In this document: positions 8,266 to 16,947 of the stretch, one piece after another | Position numbering within the stretch: the stretch's first letter is position 1 | Layout: every line of letters begins with the position of its first letter | Assembly (NCBI GenBank): GCA_963700865.1 | Contig: CAVOZC010000016.1 | Span: 62,001 to 126,000 of the forward strand | Reading direction: 5' to 3' | DNA: 64,000 nt | Source: CAVOGJ01 sp963700865 | Lineage (GTDB): Bacteria > Planctomycetota > Planctomycetia > Pirellulales > Pirellulaceae | Notes under the pieces: generated by a model | The model's input: the letters and a program-made list of their open reading frames with translations, nothing else | What the model was told of the DNA's origin: nothing | Databases searched by the model: none | Program-made: the position numbers and the translations under genes

Positions 8266-9555
8266 CTATTTGTTATTCAGTGGTTTTGTACACCAGGGAC
8301 AGTAGGTCCAATAGTGCGGGAGGACTCCCCAACCACACGACTGGCAACGATCGGTGGAACCCTCAATTTTCCACTTCCGCCGCACGCGGCGATGGCACCA
8401 AGGGCAATATTTCATGAACGGCATCAGAAGTTGCCGTTGGCAGCCTGGATTGTCGCATTTGGCCACGTATCGCCTGTCGGTCAACTCACGATTGGTAGAA
8501 ACCTCAAAACCGGCCCCGTAGCACCACGGACAATAGGACCAATCGGACTTCAAGCCGCGCAGGCAGCGAGGGCAGCTGACCGAGAACCTGGCATCTTCCA
8601 AGTGCCGTTGTCGGGCCTTGCCGCACCACGGGCAGGCCTGCATCGTCTCGGCCACCGGACCCTGGCATTGGGTACATCGATGACGGGTCTCCAGCTGCCG
8701 GCCAAAGGCACGCAGGAACGCCCGCTGACGCATCGCCCGCCAGTCGCCACTTGCGTTTTTCGACTTGGAGGATGCCTTTTTGGCTCGACCATTCTTCGGG
8801 GCCCGTTGGAAAGCCGACAACATCTTGGCCGCCGTCGCATACCGATCGGACGCTCGCACCTGGATCGACTTGAGAATCACCTGGATCAGCTGCGGATGAA
8901 GTCGCGCCCGCAGCCGCTCCATGCCCGGCAAAGGCGGTTCGAACGGCCATTCGGGCAACTGCCCGGCAAACATTTCGTACAGCACCAGGCCGAGCGAAAA
9001 GACGTCCGAACGGAATGAGGGTCGTCCCATGGCCTGCTCCGGCGCGATATACCCCATCGTCCCCGATCCCGATCCGCGCACGGTGCGTTGAGCCACGATG
9101 GCGATGCCGAAATCCGCCAGGCGGATGCAATCGTCCGAAAACAGCAGAAAATTGTCGGGTTTGATGTCACAGTGCAAGACACGATTCTCGTGGGCATACG
9201 CCACCGCTGAGAGCATCTGCTCGGCAAAATTCAGTGCCTTTTGCGTCGCCAGGCGTCGTTTGAGCCGTTCTTCCAGTGTCATCTCGCCCAAGGCCGTCAC
9301 AATGGCGAATTTTCCATCGATGTAGTCGGCGTACTTCAGCGGCAAGATGTTCGGGTGATCGAGTTTGGCCGCCAGACGGGCCTCCCGATGGAATAACGCC
9401 ATGGTTTCCTGATTGACGAGCTTCTGAAAGGGGATCTTCAGCGCGACGCGAACCCCCTCAATCGTGTCTCGAGCCTGGTAGACAACGGCAAATCCCCCCT
9501 GCCCGATGCGGCGCTCGATCACGTACTTTCCGAATTTTTGACGGGCTTTGAGCAT
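8266..9555 (-). CDS. Ser/Thr protein kinase with four C-terminal zinc ribbons
   Basis: A 429-aa Hanks-type kinase. It has the glycine loop GQGGFA (18-23), Lys40, an HCD catalytic loop (Asp130 in HCDIKPDN; Cys replaces the usual Arg), DFG at 148-150 and APE at 171-173. After a basic linker (250-285) come four zinc-ribbon modules: Cys 294/297/308/311, 328/331/342/345, 367/372/384/387 and 404/407/419/422, each ending in CPWC. No membrane segment or PASTA domain is present, so it is soluble. The HCD loop suggests a non-RD kinase not regulated through activation-loop phosphorylation. The PP2C gene follows directly. The ribbons may bind protein or nucleic acid partners; that is inference. Confidence 0.88.
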   Translation of the reverse strand: MLKARQKFGKYVIERRIGQGGFAVVYQARDTIEGVRVALKIPFQKLVNQETMALFHREARLAAKLDHPNILPLKYADYIDGKFAIVTALGEMTLEERLKRRLATQKALNFAEQMLSAVAYAHENRVLHCDIKPDNFLLFSDDCIRLADFGIAIVAQRTVRGSGSGTMGYIAPEQAMGRPSFRSDVFSLGLVLYEMFAGQLPEWPFEPPLPGMERLRARLHPQLIQVILKSIQVRASDRYATAAKMLSAFQRAPKNGRAKKASSKSKNASGDWRAMRQRAFLRAFGRQLETRHRCTQCQGPVAETMQACPWCGKARQRHLEDARFSVSCPRCLRGLKSDWSYCPWCYGAGFEVSTNRELTDRRYVAKCDNPGCQRQLLMPFMKYCPWCHRRVRRKWKIEGSTDRCQSCGWGVLPHYWTYCPWCTKPLNNK

Positions 9556-9785
9556 GGCGGACCCGGCACTGGGGGCGGGGGGAGCAGCAGGGGAAAATTC
9601 CTTTGTTTACAATACCCGAGCGCGTCTGTCACGCCATGTTTTTTATTTGACCGGGCCGATCCGCCCGAATCCTGACCGGAGTTTCCGGAATAGGCGTTCC
9701 GCCATTAAATCTGTTACGCTACCCACCGGCAGCCTTCTCGCTGGCGACAAAGGCGGGACGGGCCGCACCCAACGCACGAACATCG

Positions 9786-10265
9786 ATGAACGAACAAGCC
9801 AGGCCTCAAAAACGCAAAAAGGTGAAGCCAACCTTGGGCTGGCGCGAATGGGTGCGGCTACCGGAATTGGGGATTGACCGCATTAAGGCCAAGGTGGACA
9901 CGGGAGCCCGTTCGTCCTCGATTCACGCCATGCACTTGGAAGTGCTGCACCGCGATGGCAAACAATTTGTCCGGTTTCAGGTCCATCCCGTGCAGCGCTC
10001 GTCCCGCGATGTCTTGACGGTGCAGGCGGAGATTCTCGAATTTCGCGATGTCAAAAGTTCGTCGGGCCAAATTGCCAAACGACCGGTCATCGTGACGCCC
10101 GTCTACGTGGCGGGGCAGATCTTTTCCATCGAGTTGACGCTGGCGCCGCGTGACACGATGGGATTTCGTATGCTGCTGGGGCGTCAGGCCGTCCGCCGCC
10201 GCTTTCTGATCGATCCGGGACGCTCGTATTATGGGGGCAAGCTCTTACCCTCCCAGGAAGCCTAG
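9786..10265 (+). CDS. RimB-like retropepsin-type protease (ATP-dependent zinc protease family)
   Basis: A 159-aa protein of the PF05618 family. It has a WREWVRLPELGI opening and the aspartic-protease-like motif KVDTGARSSSIHA (about 36-48), and ends LIDPGRSYYGGKLL. These proteins usually neighbour RimK glutamate ligases and are thought to trim or control RimK-made glutamate tails, as in the rimABK system of Pseudomonas. Here rimK follows after 63 bases on the same strand. The gene is intact. The name of the family is historical; the visible residues favour a pepsin-like mechanism. Confidence 0.8.
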   Translation: MNEQARPQKRKKVKPTLGWREWVRLPELGIDRIKAKVDTGARSSSIHAMHLEVLHRDGKQFVRFQVHPVQRSSRDVLTVQAEILEFRDVKSSSGQIAKRPVIVTPVYVAGQIFSIELTLAPRDTMGFRMLLGRQAVRRRFLIDPGRSYYGGKLLPSQEA

Positions 10266-10328
10266 ATCGTCAGCAGTTTATTTTCCAAAGCATCGTCGCT
10301 CAGCAAAAACTCAGCGGAGAAACAAGCC

Positions 10329-11566
10329 ATGGCCCATCCGGCCGAAAAAATCAAGATTGGAATTCTCTCCCGTAGTGCCCACTGCTACAGCACGCGGCGT
10401 TTGAAAGAGGCAGCGCTCAGCCGTGGCCACCAGGCGGTCGTACTCAATACGATGAAATTCTCGATCGATCTGGAAGCGAACGAGCCTGACTTGTACTTCG
10501 CGTCCAAGTCGCTCAGCCATTATGACGCCGTGATTCCCCGCATTGGGGCTTCGATTACTTACTTCGGTACGGCAGTCGTGAGGCAATTCGAGCAGATGGA
10601 CGTGTTTTGCGCGAATTCCTCGGCGGGCATCGCCAATTCACGCGATAAATTGCGAAGTCTGCAATTCCTCAGTCGTCACGAGATCGGTATCCCCAAAACG
10701 ACCTTTGTGCGGGATCGCAAGGATGTGATTCCGGCAATCGAACGAGTCGGCGGGGCGCCGGTCATTATCAAACTGCTGCTGGGGACCCAAGGGGTCGGTG
10801 TGATCCTGGCCGAGTCGATCAAGACCGCGCAAGCGATTATAGAGACGCTGCAGGTCACCAAGCAAAATGTGTTGATTCAAAAGTTCGTTTCGGAAAGCAA
10901 AGGACGGGACATCCGCGCGTTTGTGGTTGGGGACCAGGTCGTGGCTGCCATGAGACGCACGGCTCGCGGCGACGAGTTTCGCAGCAATGTCCATCGTGGC
11001 GGCAGTGCCGAGGCCGTCGAGCTAAGTGACGTATACCGGGAAACGGCCGTCCGAGCCGCCCAGATCATGGGTTTGCGGGTGGCCGGGGTCGACATGCTCG
11101 AGGCCAAAGTCGGTCCGCAGGTCCTCGAAGTCAACTCGTCGCCTGGCTTGGAGGGCATCGAGCAGGCGACACAACTGGATATTGCCGGCGCCGTCATCGA
11201 CTATGTGGCCGCACAGGTCAGCTTTCCGGAACTTGATATTCGGCAGCGGCTGACGGTCAGCCGCGGCTATGGCGTGGCCGACCTCGTCATTCATGACGGA
11301 TCGGAGTACGTCGGCCTGACGATTGAGGAGAGCGGTTTTCGCAGCAAGGACATCAATGTCCTGACGTTACACCGGGCTGGCATTGTCATTCCCAACCCGC
11401 GCGGTTCGCGTTCGCTGGAAGGCGGAGATCGACTTCTCTGTTTTGGCAAGCTGGATGCCATGCGACAACTGGTGCCCGCTCGAGCGCGAAAACGACGACG
11501 GCCCAAGCCCAAGTGCTGCCCGAAAACGCTGGTGAAATGTCCGAAGGAATCGCGCATGGCTCTTGA
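10329..11566 (+). CDS. rimK: RimK-family alpha-L-glutamate ligase with C-terminal TrkA-C-like domain
   Basis: ATP-grasp ligase that adds glutamate to a protein C-terminus (S6 in E. coli) or makes short polyglutamate. Blocks seen are IGILSRSAHCYSTRRLKEAA, the ANSSAGIANSRDKL lid, KLLLGTQGVGV, SKGRDIRAFVVG and the metal-binding EVNSSPGLEGIE. Residues about 300-385 look like a TrkA-C/RCK-C domain. As written, the frame runs on into the next gene. Removing one GC at GCGC 11484-11487 gives a natural C-terminus, TTTAQAQVLPENAGEMSEG plus five residues, and a stop at 11564-11566 that overlaps the next start. An AGCGGAG Shine-Dalgarno precedes the ATG at 10329. Confidence 0.85.
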
Positions 11567-12617
11567 CCCGACACCCACATCTCCCGCGGATTTGACCAAT
11601 ATTCCCCCCGGCACCTCAGCCGACGTCAATCTGCTGATTGGCGAACGGTCGACGGGCATCACGGTTTCCATTCCGGTGCATGTGCGGCATGGCGAGTCGG
11701 CTGGGCCCACCGTCCTCGTGACGGCTGCGCTGCACGGAGACGAACTGAATGGGACAGGTGCCGTCCGCGAGCTGATATTGGACCGCGACATGCGGCTGGC
11801 ACGTGGCAAGCTGATTCTGGTGCCGGTCTTGAACATGCTCGGCTACGACAGCCATTCCCGCTACATGCCGGATCGGCGGGACCTCAATCGGGCTTTTCCC
11901 GGTTCCGGCAAAGGGAGCTTCACGGCCCGATTGGCCAAACGCATTTATCGTCAACTGGTCGAGCGGGCCGATTGGGTCATCGATTTGCATACCGCTGCCG
12001 CGCAGCGGACGAACTATCCCAACGTCAGGGCGAACCTGGATCACCCCGGCACGAAGTGGCTGGCCGAATCGTTCGGTTGCCAACTGATCATTCATGGGGA
12101 AGGTCCCAAGGGATCCCTGCGACACGTGGCTACCAGTACCGGACATCCCACAATCACCTTTGAAGGCGGGGAAGTCTGGAAAGTCGAACCGATCATCGTG
12201 GAACATATCTTGCGCGGTGTGCGAAACGTACTTTCCGATCTACACATGATCGATTTGCCGCCGGATCGCCCCGACGCCTCCTGCCACGTGCGGTCGACCA
12301 AATGGGTACGAGCGGATCGAGGAGGGTTTCTGCAATTTCACGTAGCGCCGGGAGCAAATGTCGAGGAAGGACAGCCGCTTGCTACCAATACCAGTTTGCT
12401 GGGACACGAACAAAACGTGCTCATCGCGCCTTGTGCAGGCATCGTCATCGGCATGACGACGCTGCCAGCGGTGAGTACGGGAGAAGCCGTCTGTCACCTG
12501 GGCCAGATGACCTCTTCGGCCCATGCGGATTTCGCGTCCAGTTCCGATGCGATGCGACAGCAGGCGCAGGACGACCTGGCCACGAATGTGCGGGTGGTCG
12601 AACCGCGGGAAGACTGA
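11556..12617 (+). CDS. Succinylglutamate desuccinylase / aspartoacylase family amidohydrolase
   Basis: Zinc carboxypeptidase-fold hydrolase of about 353 aa. Zinc ligands are His and Glu in AALHGDELNG and His in VIDLHTAAAQRTNYPN; the catalytic Glu is in FEGGEVWKVE. The C-terminal barrel (RADRGGFLQF onwards) is typical of the AstE/AspA group. The ATG at 11556 has an AAGGA Shine-Dalgarno 7 bases upstream. It overlaps the restored rimK stop by 11 bases. As printed the two genes read as one 762-codon frame, which I think is caused by a 2-base indel. Next to RimK a role in removing acyl or glutamyl groups is plausible, but the substrate is unknown. Confidence 0.8.
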   Translation: MALDPTPTSPADLTNIPPGTSADVNLLIGERSTGITVSIPVHVRHGESAGPTVLVTAALHGDELNGTGAVRELILDRDMRLARGKLILVPVLNMLGYDSHSRYMPDRRDLNRAFPGSGKGSFTARLAKRIYRQLVERADWVIDLHTAAAQRTNYPNVRANLDHPGTKWLAESFGCQLIIHGEGPKGSLRHVATSTGHPTITFEGGEVWKVEPIIVEHILRGVRNVLSDLHMIDLPPDRPDASCHVRSTKWVRADRGGFLQFHVAPGANVEEGQPLATNTSLLGHEQNVLIAPCAGIVIGMTTLPAVSTGEAVCHLGQMTSSAHADFASSSDAMRQQAQDDLATNVRVVEPRED

Positions 12618-12642
12618 CGCGACGGGGAACGGCTGGCAACCG

Positions 12643-13731
12643 TCACAGCGATTCGAAGACCGCCTTCATCAGCAGGGGCCAGACGGTCGTGGCATCGGCG
12701 AACACCTCGGCGAAGCGTCCGCCTTGCTGGGGCGCCACAAATTTTCCCCAGCTGACTCCTTCGGAATAGGTGCAGCCGGAAAGCCCTCCCCAATGGACCG
12801 GCTCGGGGCAAATCCGCACGCCATAACGGAAACGGGGCCCTTTCAGCTGGGTGCCCACGCGATGGTTGGTAATATCATAATAGGGGGCGACTTGCTGGGC
12901 CCAATTCCGCGGCACGCCGCCGCCGATCGTGAGGATGCCGAGTTCCTGGGCATGGCCCACGAAACGGGCATAGGCCTGCAGGTCGAGGAAGGGATTGAAG
13001 GCGGGGACGGCGTCAAATGTCTGTTCCGAGGAGAGCTGGGCAGGATCGAGTGACTGCTCCGCGAGACGCCGCGTCATCGCCCAGGTGGCGACGTCCAAAC
13101 CCATCTCGCTGTCGGTGAACGCAGGCACGAAGACAGGCACCTTGCGCTCGAAGGCGCTCCTCAGGATGCCAGGACCCTCATTCAACTCGTGCAGTCGCTC
13201 CCCGATCGCGTGGCACAGACTGGACGAGGACCAGACGCCCCCCTCAGGCGATCGGTGATCGAGCACCCAACGGACGAGTCGTTCCACGTCATTCAGATTC
13301 GCCTCCATCTCGAGTGTGTCGTAGATACGATTGTATCCCTGCTCGAACAGGGTCTCGTCCGACTTGGATGGATCATACTGATAGTGCGTCAGCCCCATCG
13401 ATTCGGTCAGCCCGTGGGCCATCAGCGCTCCGGTGGCCACGATGGCTTGTACCAGCCCCTTATCGATCATGTCGCACACGAGCCGCCCCTGCTTGGCAAC
13501 CGTCATGGCGCCCGACATCGTCAGCACGACCGAGCAAGCCGGATTGCGGGCCATCTCGAGGAAAATCTCGTAGGCTTGCCCCAGCTGCCGGCCGCCAAAG
13601 GCCGTATGGGACATCCGTTGCAGCAGATCACTGAACGAATGTACGTCATCGAGGGAAAACGAGGCCAGCGGTTTGAGTCCGTCGGTCCGTCCGTCGTGTA
13701 AGTGTCGTTCGCTGTTCACTTGGCGAGGCAT
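12643..13731 (-). CDS. Deoxyhypusine synthase-like protein (probable homospermidine synthase-type enzyme)
   Basis: A 362-aa NAD-dependent enzyme of the deoxyhypusine synthase family. The blocks MSGAMTVAKQG, ATGALMAHGLTES, TIGGGVPRNW and the active-site lysine segment SEGVSWGKF are visible. Bacteria lack eIF5A, and characterised bacterial relatives make homospermidine or similar polyamines from spermidine or putrescine. The gene starts 15 bases after the pgsW stop on the same strand, so it appears to be the last gene of the polyglutamate operon. The exact product cannot be read from sequence. Confidence 0.8.
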   Translation of the reverse strand: MPRQVNSERHLHDGRTDGLKPLASFSLDDVHSFSDLLQRMSHTAFGGRQLGQAYEIFLEMARNPACSVVLTMSGAMTVAKQGRLVCDMIDKGLVQAIVATGALMAHGLTESMGLTHYQYDPSKSDETLFEQGYNRIYDTLEMEANLNDVERLVRWVLDHRSPEGGVWSSSSLCHAIGERLHELNEGPGILRSAFERKVPVFVPAFTDSEMGLDVATWAMTRRLAEQSLDPAQLSSEQTFDAVPAFNPFLDLQAYARFVGHAQELGILTIGGGVPRNWAQQVAPYYDITNHRVGTQLKGPRFRYGVRICPEPVHWGGLSGCTYSEGVSWGKFVAPQQGGRFAEVFADATTVWPLLMKAVFESL

Positions 13732-13746
13732 CCTCTTTTCCAGCAG

Positions 13747-14892
13747 CTAGACCATTGGCTCCGGTGCGGGTTGCTCCTTGCGCTGCGGCGACATCCTCAG
13801 CAGCCGGAAACCGACATCGGAACGAATGAATGTATAGAGCAAGGCGACTTCGATGAAGAGAATAGTGGCCGCCAGCCAGCGGTTGTAGTCAAAGCCGGAA
13901 AAGACCGTCGCTTCCCCGACCTGAGGCATCGTCGGGGGCGAAATTTGCATGCCGTAACGCTCCGCCAGTTCCGCGACCTGGACCATGTGAATCACCGGTA
14001 CCCCTTCGGCAATGAACCGGGGCATTACTCCATCCACGAGGCGCAACTTGTCGGGTGTCCTTCGATTCAGACCCGGATGAAACATTTTCTTGCCAAGACT
14101 GCGGCCCACGGAAACAGTACCGCCGCCCACGTTGATGTAGGCCTTGATCGGTTTTCCCTTGGCATAGTCTTTGTAAATCTGCATTCTCTCCTCGATGCAA
14201 TCCTCGAACTCTTCCGCCTCGAGCTGAAGTAAGCCGTTGCGAGCGATCGCTTTTTGGATCAGGGCCAGTCCTTCCTCCGACATGCCCAAACCCCGATCCT
14301 CATAGCCGCCGATCGAAGCGGCGACCGAGCGGATGTTCATGACCCCTTGGTCCTGCAAGACACGCTCCATATCAATCCACAGCAGGTCTGGCACATTGGC
14401 ACCGAATTGAGACGCCGCGGCGCTGGCAATGACGATCGGTTTGGCCTTTAGGACTTCCAGGGCCGCATAGGTGCAGACATTCAGTGCGGGAAACGAGCCG
14501 CTCACGCCGAGGGCCACCACGTCCCCCTCTCCCACATCGGCCCGCTTCAACATGTCGACCATGACGGCGGCGAAATTGGGGTTGATGGTGGTCTGTTTGG
14601 CGATCAGGTGGCCCGAAATGCTCGTGACCGGCGACATGGTGACACCGATCAAGCCGCTTTCCGTGGGGTCGATGGTCCGGTCGATAGCGGGTCCGACCTC
14701 CTCGCGGGCGAAGTAGAGGGTTTCCATCGCGTCGGCGGCGAGCCGGGCGGCCGCCAGCTTTTCGGCTTGAAAGGGACGCTCCCGCGTGACCTGCCATGAC
14801 TCGACCATGATCAGGCCGAGGAGCGAAAAGCCCGCGATCAGCAGGAGTGCCGTGCGGGACACGGCTTTCGGACGCCAATAGACTTTCTTCAT
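13747..14892 (-). CDS. Poly-gamma-glutamate system protein (PgsW-type)
   Basis: A 381-aa membrane-anchored protein. The start MKKVYWRPKAVSR at 14892 has a GGAAGG Shine-Dalgarno 7 bases upstream. One N-terminal segment (LLLIAGFSLLGLIMV) and one C-terminal segment (ATILFIEVALLYTFI) probably span the membrane and flank a large outer domain containing GVSGSFPALNV and NVGGGTVSVG. It matches what I recall of the TIGR04332 poly-gamma-glutamate system protein that accompanies pgsB and pgsC. It lies 33 bases after pgsC. Its biochemical role is unsettled; the ALGVSGSFPALN stretch hints at a nucleotide- or ligand-binding fold. Confidence 0.75.
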   Translation of the reverse strand: MKKVYWRPKAVSRTALLLIAGFSLLGLIMVESWQVTRERPFQAEKLAAARLAADAMETLYFAREEVGPAIDRTIDPTESGLIGVTMSPVTSISGHLIAKQTTINPNFAAVMVDMLKRADVGEGDVVALGVSGSFPALNVCTYAALEVLKAKPIVIASAAASQFGANVPDLLWIDMERVLQDQGVMNIRSVAASIGGYEDRGLGMSEEGLALIQKAIARNGLLQLEAEEFEDCIEERMQIYKDYAKGKPIKAYINVGGGTVSVGRSLGKKMFHPGLNRRTPDKLRLVDGVMPRFIAEGVPVIHMVQVAELAERYGMQISPPTMPQVGEATVFSGFDYNRWLAATILFIEVALLYTFIRSDVGFRLLRMSPQRKEQPAPEPMV

Positions 14893-14925
14893 GGATATAC
14901 CTTCCGTCACCGTCGACGTGGTTCG

Positions 14926-15402
14926 TCAGACTTGCAGTTCAATGCCGTAGATAAGAATCAAAATCAAGCGAATCGCGACGGCCGCCGCCACCAAGGCGCT
15001 GAGCGTTTCGATGACCCCCTGCCGATCCATCCAGATGGCGATCAGGCCGGGAATGATGAATCCGATCACGGTAAATGAAGGGTCGCCGATGGCCAACACG
15101 TCGATCGAGGCCAGCGAATCGAGCGGCATCTGCCCCATCACGAAGCGGATCAGATAGCCCACGAGAATCATCAATACCGTGCGGCGACGACCGTAGACAA
15201 TGATGAACGTCGAAAGCAAATGGACGACGAAGTAGGTTGCCAATGCGGCCAGTAGCGTGAGAATGATATCGATCGGTTTGTTCAAATAAAGTGCAAAATA
15301 GCCAGGCACGACCATTCCACCGGCGGCCAGACCGAACATCTCGGAGAACAGCAGGCTCACCGCCAGCCCCACGCCGATCGCGACGGTCAATAGTTCGATC
15401 AT
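14926..15402 (-). CDS. pgsC: Poly-gamma-glutamate biosynthesis protein PgsC/CapC
   Basis: A 158-aa integral membrane protein with about five hydrophobic segments. The family opening GLAVSLLFSEMFGLAAGGMVV is visible at the N-terminus, followed by GYFALYLNKP and IIVYGRRRTVLMIL. PgsC forms the membrane part of the polyglutamate synthase with PgsB. The start overlaps the pgsB stop in an ATGA, which shows tight coupling. Confidence 0.92.
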   Translation of the reverse strand: MIELLTVAIGVGLAVSLLFSEMFGLAAGGMVVPGYFALYLNKPIDIILTLLAALATYFVVHLLSTFIIVYGRRRTVLMILVGYLIRFVMGQMPLDSLASIDVLAIGDPSFTVIGFIIPGLIAIWMDRQGVIETLSALVAAAVAIRLILILIYGIELQV

Positions 15403-16595
15403 TCCATCTTCCTCAACGTACTGCGATTGGCAAAATAACGAACCAGCTCCAGGCCAACTCCGCCGATATTCGCCATGCCCATGGCCAGGCAGCTCTTGCC
15501 GGACTTTTCAATCACCATTTCGAAAATCTCGTCGACACGGCGACCTTCTGCGAACGACATCTTCAGCGGATCGATGCCCGCCTTGGTGGCCGCTCGCGCA
15601 AAAATATACGTTCCCGTGCCGATCAGCAGGTAGTGTTCCGGCTGCGGCCAGGTCGCCACAATCCGTCCCAGCTGGTCGGAACGATCGGGGCGATCGGCTC
15701 GGCAGTTGAAAATGGCGATGCGATGCTCGACGTCGGGATAACGTTCCAGGGCCATCCGCCAGATCCGCTCGGTCGATTCCGGATCGTTGGCGGCGAAGCC
15801 GTTGACAAAATTGACCTCCCGGCCGAAGAAGGACATTTCATAAGCCACCATGGCGCCAGGATCGGGATGAGCCCTCCACATGCCGGCCAGCGCCGCCCCG
15901 CGATCGACGCCGATTTCCTGGCACACGCGGAGGGCCAGGGCGATATTTTCGGCATGCTCGACATAGGGGAATCCAGCCAGATCGAGCGGCGTGATCCGCG
16001 CGACATCTTGCTCGGTCGTGGGCAGACACTGCGTGCCTCGATCCTCGGCGACTTGGGTAAATAAATCGAGATGGTCCCGCTCGGCCGTGAAGAGTTTTCC
16101 GCCGATGGGAATCATCCCGGCCAGCGCCGCTGCCACGTCCCGTTCGGTGGGTCCCATCACATCCAGATGATCCTCGCGGGCGTTGGTAATCACTCCATGG
16201 GTGGCGCGCACCAGCTTCGATTCGCTCAGCCATTGCAGGTAGGGCACGAGAGCCATGCACTCCAGCACGATCGCTTCGACGCCATATTCGACAGCCGTAT
16301 CGACGATGCGAAGCTGTTCGATCACATTCGCGCGAGCCGGCCGAAAAACGGGATACTCAGTACCGTCGGGGAGGATCATCCGGGGTAATGTGCCGGTAGT
16401 TTTGCAACAAGTGCGGATCCCGCCCGCGCGGAGCCCAGCGGCGATCAACCGCGCGACGCTCGATTTTCCGCGCGTGCCATTCACATGAATGCGGATCGGG
16501 ATCTGGCTGAGCCGTTTACGATGAAAGGCCGCCTCCGCCACGCCAGCGGCGACCAGCAGGCCCGTCGTTCCCAAAATCGTTAGCATCGCGCTCAT
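15399..16595 (-). CDS. pgsB: Poly-gamma-glutamate synthase PgsB/CapB
   Basis: A Mur-ligase-like ATP-dependent amide ligase, 398 aa, that polymerises glutamate through the gamma carboxyl. One N-terminal hydrophobic segment (LTILGTTGLLVAAGVA) anchors it. The P-loop GTRGKSS is at 40-46 and is followed by the family blocks RTCCKTTGT, ECMALVPYLQ, GVITNAREDHLDVMGP and NGFAANDPEST. It is the first gene of pgsB-pgsC-pgsW-DHS-like. No pgsA (CapA) or depolymerase is in the window, so whether the polymer is released or retained is not shown here. Confidence 0.93.
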   Translation of the reverse strand: MSAMLTILGTTGLLVAAGVAEAAFHRKRLSQIPIRIHVNGTRGKSSVARLIAAGLRAGGIRTCCKTTGTLPRMILPDGTEYPVFRPARANVIEQLRIVDTAVEYGVEAIVLECMALVPYLQWLSESKLVRATHGVITNAREDHLDVMGPTERDVAAALAGMIPIGGKLFTAERDHLDLFTQVAEDRGTQCLPTTEQDVARITPLDLAGFPYVEHAENIALALRVCQEIGVDRGAALAGMWRAHPDPGAMVAYEMSFFGREVNFVNGFAANDPESTERIWRMALERYPDVEHRIAIFNCRADRPDRSDQLGRIVATWPQPEHYLLIGTGTYIFARAATKAGIDPLKMSFAEGRRVDEIFEMVIEKSGKSCLAMGMANIGGVGLELVRYFANRSTLRKME

Positions 16596-16947
16596 CGGGG
16601 CATGGAAGCAGTCAAGAAAGGCTCGGATAGCTCAGCGAAGCGGCTGGATTACCATGGATGGGCGGGTGGTGGCTGCGGAGCTGGGATGGGTGCTGTCACG
16701 GTGGACACACGGTGGGCCGATCGAGCGGCCCAAGGTTCTCATCTGCATGTTGTCGCTGATTTTTCGTTTCCTGGGAAGACGACATCATCCCGCGGGGCTG
16801 ACGGGCCATCCGTGAGCCGTTGCGAGCCCTCGGTCGGAAGATTGAGATATACATTTCCAGGCGATCCCGCCAAGATTGTCGATATCGGTCCCATTGACGG
16901 AGACGAGCGAAAGCCCAGCGGGAACATTCTTAAAATTGAGGAAGACC
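16596..16947. other. Divergent intergenic region between pgsB and corA
   Basis: 352 bases between two divergently transcribed genes. It must hold promoters for both. I found no convincing -35/-10 pair, no stable hairpin and no repeat. Open frames here are short and lack coding character. Confidence 0.5.

Noticed and set aside
10329..12617. Natural RimK-aspartoacylase fusion protein
   Set aside because: A 2-base correction at a GCGC site gives overlapping separate genes with a proper tail and Shine-Dalgarno; the fusion linker has no protein-like character.
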